Assembly: GCA_021790515.1 (NCBI GenBank)
Contig: JAJYHV010000012.1
Location: 1-38,811, forward strand
Length of the DNA stretch: 38,811 nucleotides
Direction: 5' to 3'
From: Pseudomonadota bacterium
GTDB lineage: Bacteria; Pseudomonadota; Gammaproteobacteria; Burkholderiales; Sulfuriferulaceae
The translations under genes were made by a program, and so were the position numbers. Of this stretch, positions 35,303 to 38,811 are shown piece by piece (position 1 is the first letter of the stretch; each line of letters begins with the position of its first letter). Below the pieces are notes generated by a model. That model saw only the letters and a list, made by a program, of their open reading frames with translations, had not been told where the DNA came from and ran no database searches.

Positions 35303-35658
35303 GTTCCATGGCAAGTATTGCGCGCCCGGGAGTATTATCGCTGGCAATCAAAGAAAAGTCAGCGCTGTTTGCCGCCTACATGCCTTTTGTCAAGGGTGGA
35401 GGGCTGTTTTTGCCTTCGACCAAAACTTATCAATTGGGTGACGAAATTTTCATGTTGATAAGTTTGCTGGAAGACCCGAATAAAATTCCCATTTCCGGCA
35501 AGGTGGTCTGGATTACGCCGGTTGGATGTCATGGCGGAAAAACGCCAGGCATCGGCGTGCAGTTTGATGAAAATGACAATGGCATTTTGGCCCGTAATCG
35601 CATCGAAGGGGTATTGGCGGGAGCGCTGAAAGCCATTCGGCCCACGCATACCATGTAA
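35299..35658 (+). CDS. pilZ: PilZ-domain type IV pilus protein
   Basis: A 119-aa protein of the PilZ family found between holB and tatD in many proteobacteria. In Pseudomonas the PilZ protein is needed for type IV pilus assembly; this branch usually lacks the RxxxR c-di-GMP motif, and I see none here. Visible features are FVKGGGLFLPSTKTYQLGDEIFMLISL and KVVWITPVG...GIGVQF. It overlaps holB by 4 bp and tatD by one base, and agrees with pilF at 13736. Confidence 0.92.
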   Translation: MSSMASIARPGVLSLAIKEKSALFAAYMPFVKGGGLFLPSTKTYQLGDEIFMLISLLEDPNKIPISGKVVWITPVGCHGGKTPGIGVQFDENDNGILARNRIEGVLAGALKAIRPTHTM

Positions 35659-36443
35659 TGATGCTGGTTGATTCGCATTGTCATCTGGATTTTCCTGCGT
35701 TTGCCGGGCAAGAATCGGCCGTGATGGACGCCATGCGCATGCATGGCGTCGGCCATGCGTTGTGCGTGTCTGTCAATCTGGCTGATTTTCCCCGTGTACT
35801 TGATCTGGCGACGCGGTATGCGCACATATTTGCCTCGGTCGGCGTTCATCCTGACAATGATGAGACAACCGAACCCGCACAGACCGAACTGGTGGCGCTT
35901 GGGCAGCATGAGCGGGTAGTGGCAGTGGGAGAAACCGGGCTGGATTATTATCGCTTGCAAGGTGATTTGGATTGGCAGCGCGAACGCTTTCGTACCCACA
36001 TCCGTGCAGCGATTGCCTTGAATAAGCCGCTGATTGTGCATACTCGCTCGGCGGCTGAAGATACCTTGCGTATTCTGCGCGAAGAGGATGCGGCACAAGT
36101 GGGTGGCGTGATGCACTGTTTTACCGAAAGCATGGATGTGGCGGAGGCAGCACTGGAACTGGGTTTTTATATTTCATTTTCGGGTATTGTGACGTTCAAG
36201 AGCGCTTTATCACTGAAAGAGGTAGCGAAACAGGTTCCGCTGGAACGAATTCTGGTTGAAACCGATTCACCCTATCTTGCCCCCGTGCCGCACCGCGGCG
36301 CTACCAACCAACCCGCCTGGGTACGTTATGTGGCCGAGGAGGTTGCCCGTTTGCGCGATATGCCGTTTGAGGCGTTGGTGCAAGCCAGCACGGCCAACTT
36401 TTTTCGGTTGTTTCGTGCGGCAAAGCCGGTGATAGTGGCATGA
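35658..36443 (+). CDS. TatD family metal-dependent hydrolase (YcfH type)
   Basis: This is a 261-aa TIM-barrel hydrolase of the TatD DNase family. Metal ligands are seen in VDSHCHLDF (His7, His9), VGETGLDYY (Glu), VHTRSA, and GVMHCFTES, with ETDSPYLAPVPHRG at the end, matching the YcfH branch linked to holB and tmk. The exact substrate is not known from sequence; TatD proteins act on nucleic acids, and some on D-tyrosyl-tRNA or other substrates. It overlaps the pilZ stop by one base and the next gene by 4 bp. Confidence 0.93.
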   Translation: MMLVDSHCHLDFPAFAGQESAVMDAMRMHGVGHALCVSVNLADFPRVLDLATRYAHIFASVGVHPDNDETTEPAQTELVALGQHERVVAVGETGLDYYRLQGDLDWQRERFRTHIRAAIALNKPLIVHTRSAAEDTLRILREEDAAQVGGVMHCFTESMDVAEAALELGFYISFSGIVTFKSALSLKEVAKQVPLERILVETDSPYLAPVPHRGATNQPAWVRYVAEEVARLRDMPFEALVQASTANFFRLFRAAKPVIVA

Positions 36444-36982
36444 GGCGATTTTTTGGGTTGTTGTTGCTGTTGAGTTTGACGGCTTGTGTGCCGGATGTTT
36501 TGCTGCCGTCTTCTTATACGTTCACGTCTGAAGCGATGCAGCAGGCGCTGGATAAATCTTTTCCTCTCGAAAAGCAGTATGCCGGGCTGCTGGATCTGAC
36601 GCTTTCCCAGCCTAAAATCGAATTGCGCCCGACCGAAAAACGTGTGGTGTTGACTTGCCGGACGACGCTGACGCTGCTTGCAGGCGAGCAACCGGTGCAA
36701 GGCGAATTACAGGTTTCCAGTCAATTGGCTTACGACGCCACGCAGCGTACCGTGGTATTGCAGCATCCTAAACTGGAAAAGGAAACTTTGAGCAACATTT
36801 CCGCATCCATGACTCCGATTTTGCAAAATATAACCGCAATGTTGGTGCAAAAGAAGATGGATGGTCTGGTGGTGTATACGTTTGCGCCGAACCAGTTGCG
36901 GGTGCTGGGGACGACATTGGTGCCGGACGACATCGATATCACCCCGTTCGGTGTGGTGCTGCACGTGAAACCTGCAGCATAA
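36440..36982 (+). CDS. YceB-like DUF1439 lipoprotein
   Basis: This is a 180-aa lipoprotein (MRRFFGLLLLLSLTAC, Cys16) resembling E. coli YceB and other DUF1439 proteins. Typical stretches are FPLEKQYAGLLDLTLSQPKIELRPTEKRVVL and the amphipathic beta pattern to the end (FGVVLHVKP). The fold is thought to bind hydrophobic ligands in the periplasm, but the function is unknown. It is the last gene of the long plus-strand run, coupled to tatD by a 4-bp overlap, and is followed by a 233-bp gap to the convergent porin. Confidence 0.85.
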   Translation: MRRFFGLLLLLSLTACVPDVLLPSSYTFTSEAMQQALDKSFPLEKQYAGLLDLTLSQPKIELRPTEKRVVLTCRTTLTLLAGEQPVQGELQVSSQLAYDATQRTVVLQHPKLEKETLSNISASMTPILQNITAMLVQKKMDGLVVYTFAPNQLRVLGTTLVPDDIDITPFGVVLHVKPAA

Positions 36983-37019
36983 AAAAAGCGCGATCCTTTG
37001 TCGAGTTACCTGGGGCGCT
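36981..37019 (-). terminator. Possible porin terminator
   Basis: On the minus strand AGCGC (37015-37019) can pair with GCGCT (36987-36991), followed by seven T residues (36981-36987). The loop is large (about 23 nt) and the distance from the porin stop about 200 bp, so this is only a candidate. Confidence 0.3.
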
Positions 37020-37036
37020 GCTGATTCGTCGTACCC

Positions 37037-37137
37037 GCAGGATGGCTGCGTGGTGCAGTGCAAGGCGCGAAATGCGACGTTGTGTTGCCCACAACCAGCG
37101 GTTCGCAACGATGCAATGTGCCGCGCAGCCGTCCTGC
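37037..37137 (+). repeat. 101-nt imperfect hairpin, pairing favours plus-strand RNA
   Basis: Arms 37037-37062 and 37112-37137 match at 21 of 26 positions as reverse complements. Four of the five differences are T/G pairs that allow G-U pairing only in plus-strand RNA, giving 25 of 26 paired bases. Nested inside are GCGAA (37067-37071) with TTCGC (37102-37106) and GTTGTG (37079-37084) with CACAAC (37090-37095). It lies between the converging yceB-like gene and porin. It could be a structured 3' end, a small RNA or a MITE-type repeat. Confidence 0.5.
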
Positions 37138-37215
37138 CCTTTGGGTTGCAACGGGCATGGCAAATCAAGCCCGACAGGCTCCTAGACAAGATGTTCGCGC
37201 ATGTGTGGGTGTTTT

Positions 37216-38622
37216 TCAAAAATTGTATTGTAACATCAATCTGTTATCAACATACGCCGTACCGACGAACGGGATGTCGTGTTCGATGCCGAGACGGTTT
37301 CTGATGGTCAATCCCTTGAGTGCGCCGCTGCAATGCCAGGCGATGTCCAGCATATACGCCGTGGCGTTGGCGACATAGGGCGCGGTGTAGTACCAGGAAA
37401 CGGTGGGCAGGATATCCAGTTGTTTCATCGGGTGCAGGTCTGAGCCCAGCATCCAGGCCGACCCCGGTGCGCGTGCCGACACCAGACCATAGTTCATCAC
37501 TGTGGTGTACAGCGGGTCGGTGTTGTAGATGAAGGTGTAGGGCGAATAAAAATTGCCGTTGTACACAGGCCCTGCGTAAGCGCCGTTCGGGTTGCCGGCG
37601 GTGCCACCAATTGCCGTGACCGTATTTTTGACAGCCTGGTTGTACGCCAGGAAGATATCGCTTTTGTTTTGGTCGAATTTCATTCCACCCTTGAAGCCGT
37701 AAATGTCGGCGTCGACCGAGCCGATGTCCCCCGAGCCATGTTCGTCGGCATTCTGAAAATCGAAAAAGAATTTGTGTCCGGCAAAGGTGGGGGTGTAGCC
37801 CGCTTCCACATACACCATGTCGGTCAGTCCATACCAATCGTAATACCATGCCTGCGCAAAACCCTGCGCGTTGTTCCAGGTCAATCCGGAATCAACTGCG
37901 CCGCCGCTCTGGCCGGGATAAACGACTTTGTCATATGACAACAGCGCCAGGCTGGTTTCAGAGAATGCGTCGTTGGTGCGGTTTTTGTAATCCAGAATGC
38001 GATCAAAGGAAAACTGCACGTCAGAAGCCAGGTTGATTTTGGTGCTGACGCCCTCGAACAGGTTGGGAATCATAAACCCGTCGCTCGGATTATTCCATGG
38101 GTTGTTGATGAGTTCGTTACCGGCGCGCAACATGAAGGTCTTGTTTTCATATTGCAGATACGCTTCGCCCAACATGCCCAGCGAGGGCGACGTGCCCATC
38201 AGCAAGGGGTTGAGATAGGGGAGGCCATAATTTGCCTTGTAATAGGGCGCGCTGTTGTAGGTATAATTGTTCAGGCCGACGTCATAGGCGAAATAATAGG
38301 CCAATGCGGCCGTGAAACCATCCCAGTTGGCGGTTTGCGCCTTGACCTTGCCGCCGAGCGAAAACGAATTCATGTCGGTCAGTTCGGTTTTCAGTTGCGG
38401 GCTGGATTTGTCGCCATAATACAGCGGAAACGGAGCGGATACGCTGTTGGAATCAGTGCCTGCGAAGTCGCGGCTGAAGTCGTAGACCCGGATGTCGCCA
38501 TTGACATTGCCGTTACCCAGCCAGTCGGTAAAATTGCTGACGGATACATCGTCGGCAAAAGAGGCTGCGCTGCTGATCGCCAGTATGGCCAGCACGAACA
38601 GAGATGGTTTTTTTATGCGCAT
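37216..38622 (-). CDS. OprD-like outer-membrane porin
   Basis: A 468-aa exported protein with signal MRIKKPSLFVLAILAISSAASFA (cleavage near residue 24) and alternating beta-barrel stretches rich in Tyr, Asn and Gly throughout. The final residue is Phe (VDNRLMLQYNF), the BAM recognition signal. GDIRVYDFSRDF near the N-terminus, VSWYYTAPYV, and RNRLGIEHDIPF near the end fit the OprD/OprB-like substrate-specific porins. Substrate cannot be told. AAGGGAG precedes ATG 38622. A long inverted repeat lies in its promoter region. It stands alone and converges with the yceB-like gene. Confidence 0.85.
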   Translation of the reverse strand: MRIKKPSLFVLAILAISSAASFADDVSVSNFTDWLGNGNVNGDIRVYDFSRDFAGTDSNSVSAPFPLYYGDKSSPQLKTELTDMNSFSLGGKVKAQTANWDGFTAALAYYFAYDVGLNNYTYNSAPYYKANYGLPYLNPLLMGTSPSLGMLGEAYLQYENKTFMLRAGNELINNPWNNPSDGFMIPNLFEGVSTKINLASDVQFSFDRILDYKNRTNDAFSETSLALLSYDKVVYPGQSGGAVDSGLTWNNAQGFAQAWYYDWYGLTDMVYVEAGYTPTFAGHKFFFDFQNADEHGSGDIGSVDADIYGFKGGMKFDQNKSDIFLAYNQAVKNTVTAIGGTAGNPNGAYAGPVYNGNFYSPYTFIYNTDPLYTTVMNYGLVSARAPGSAWMLGSDLHPMKQLDILPTVSWYYTAPYVANATAYMLDIAWHCSGALKGLTIRNRLGIEHDIPFVGTAYVDNRLMLQYNF

Positions 38623-38663
38623 GGTTTAAAACTCCCTTAGTGAAAAGTGTGTATAAATTTGTG

Positions 38664-38698
38664 CATATCGCAATGTTTTGGTGCGCAGTTGCGATATG
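38664..38698. promoter_or_regulatory. Inverted repeat (operator-like) upstream of porin
   Basis: CATATCGCAA (38664-38673) and TTGCGATATG (38689-38698) form a perfect 10-bp inverted repeat with a 15-bp gap, 25 bp centre to centre. A -10-like TATACA lies on the minus strand at 38651-38656, and the promoter-proximal arm falls over its -35 region. No good -35 hexamer is present, as expected where a dimeric regulator controls the promoter. Confidence 0.6.
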
Positions 38699-38778
38699 TT
38701 TTTATTTAAACAACGAGTGGCGTAACAAAATCGACACAAAACGAATGGTCAGGAATAATCAAGCATAAATCATGCCGT

Positions 38779-38811
38779 AATTTATTGCGCCATGAATTTA
38801 TTGCGCCATGA
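38779..38811. repeat. 16-bp tandem duplication at the right edge
   Basis: AATTTATTGCGCCATG occurs at 38779-38794 and 38795-38810 without a gap. The window ends one base later, so further copies may follow. Confidence 0.8.

Noticed and set aside
36707-37219. 170-codon minus-strand frame after the porin
   Set aside because: It runs through the 101-nt hairpin and opposite the yceB-like gene; Cys/His-rich appearance follows from the GC-rich palindrome, and no family pattern is seen.

Overview
The window reads as a chromosomal stretch of a Gram-negative proteobacterium, most likely a betaproteobacterium or a closely allied gammaproteobacterium. The evidence is the conserved gene order ndk-rlmN-pilF-rodZ-ispG-hisS-yfgM-bamB-der, the rpmF-plsX-fabHDG-acpP-fabF lipid operon, a separate two-subunit pyruvate carboxylase, outer-membrane lipoproteins and an OprD-like porin. 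The Bax-inhibitor protein has the N-terminal pattern I associate with betaproteobacteria. A Tat-exported high-potential iron-sulfur protein (HiPIP) suggests electron transfer in the periplasm, as in iron- or sulfur-oxidising or phototrophic relatives, but the window alone does not name a genus. Base composition looks even across the coding regions, and I see no prophage, plasmid, CRISPR array, rRNA or tRNA.

Layout. 1-1654 (minus): nrdR (cut by the window edge) and glyA. 1911-4092 (plus): an Ala/Pro-rich lipoprotein with its own terminator, then ygfZ and queF. 4212-4904 (minus): a BI-1/YccA membrane protein. 5092-6875 (plus): a three-domain MsrA-thioredoxin-MsrB protein and a monothiol glutaredoxin. 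6968-16071 (minus): ndk, rlmN, pilF, rodZ, ispG, hisS, yfgM, bamB and der, tightly packed with several 4-8 bp stop/start overlaps. 16072-16691: about 620 bp without a gene, holding a cluster of IS200/IS605-like hairpins. 16692-17522 (minus): psd. 17777-18049 (plus): HiPIP. 18123-24075 (minus): dedA, mtaD, maf/yceF, pycB and pycA. 24573-36982 (plus): one long, nearly unbroken run, rpmF-plsX-fabH-fabD-fabG-acpP-fabF-pabB-pabC-mltG-tmk-holB-pilZ-tatD-yceB-like. 37216-38622 (minus): the porin.

How the genes work together. The right half joins the start of phospholipid and fatty-acid synthesis (PlsX, FabH, FabD, FabG, ACP, FabF) to p-aminobenzoate synthesis (PabB, PabC), septal or peptidoglycan trimming (MltG) and DNA replication (Tmk, HolB). 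Across the divergent promoter region, pyruvate carboxylase supplies oxaloacetate. The left half covers envelope assembly (BamB, YfgM, RodZ, PilF), translation (HisS, RlmN, Der), isoprenoids (IspG), one-carbon metabolism (GlyA) and methionine-sulfoxide repair.

The most unusual feature is not a gene. At least ten gene junctions carry short perfect or near-perfect tandem duplications of 9-19 bp, several of them placed exactly where a ribosome-binding site and start codon should be (pabC/mltG, tmk/holB, fabH/fabD, rlmN). Other items worth a second look are a hairpin downstream of the yceB-like gene whose wobble pairs fit only plus-strand RNA, an MsrB domain lacking the resolving cysteine of the PilB type, a PabB with Ala in place of the signature Lys, and a perfect 44-bp palindromic terminator that also encodes the C-terminus of DedA. 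I do not see a clear multi-gene system of a new kind.
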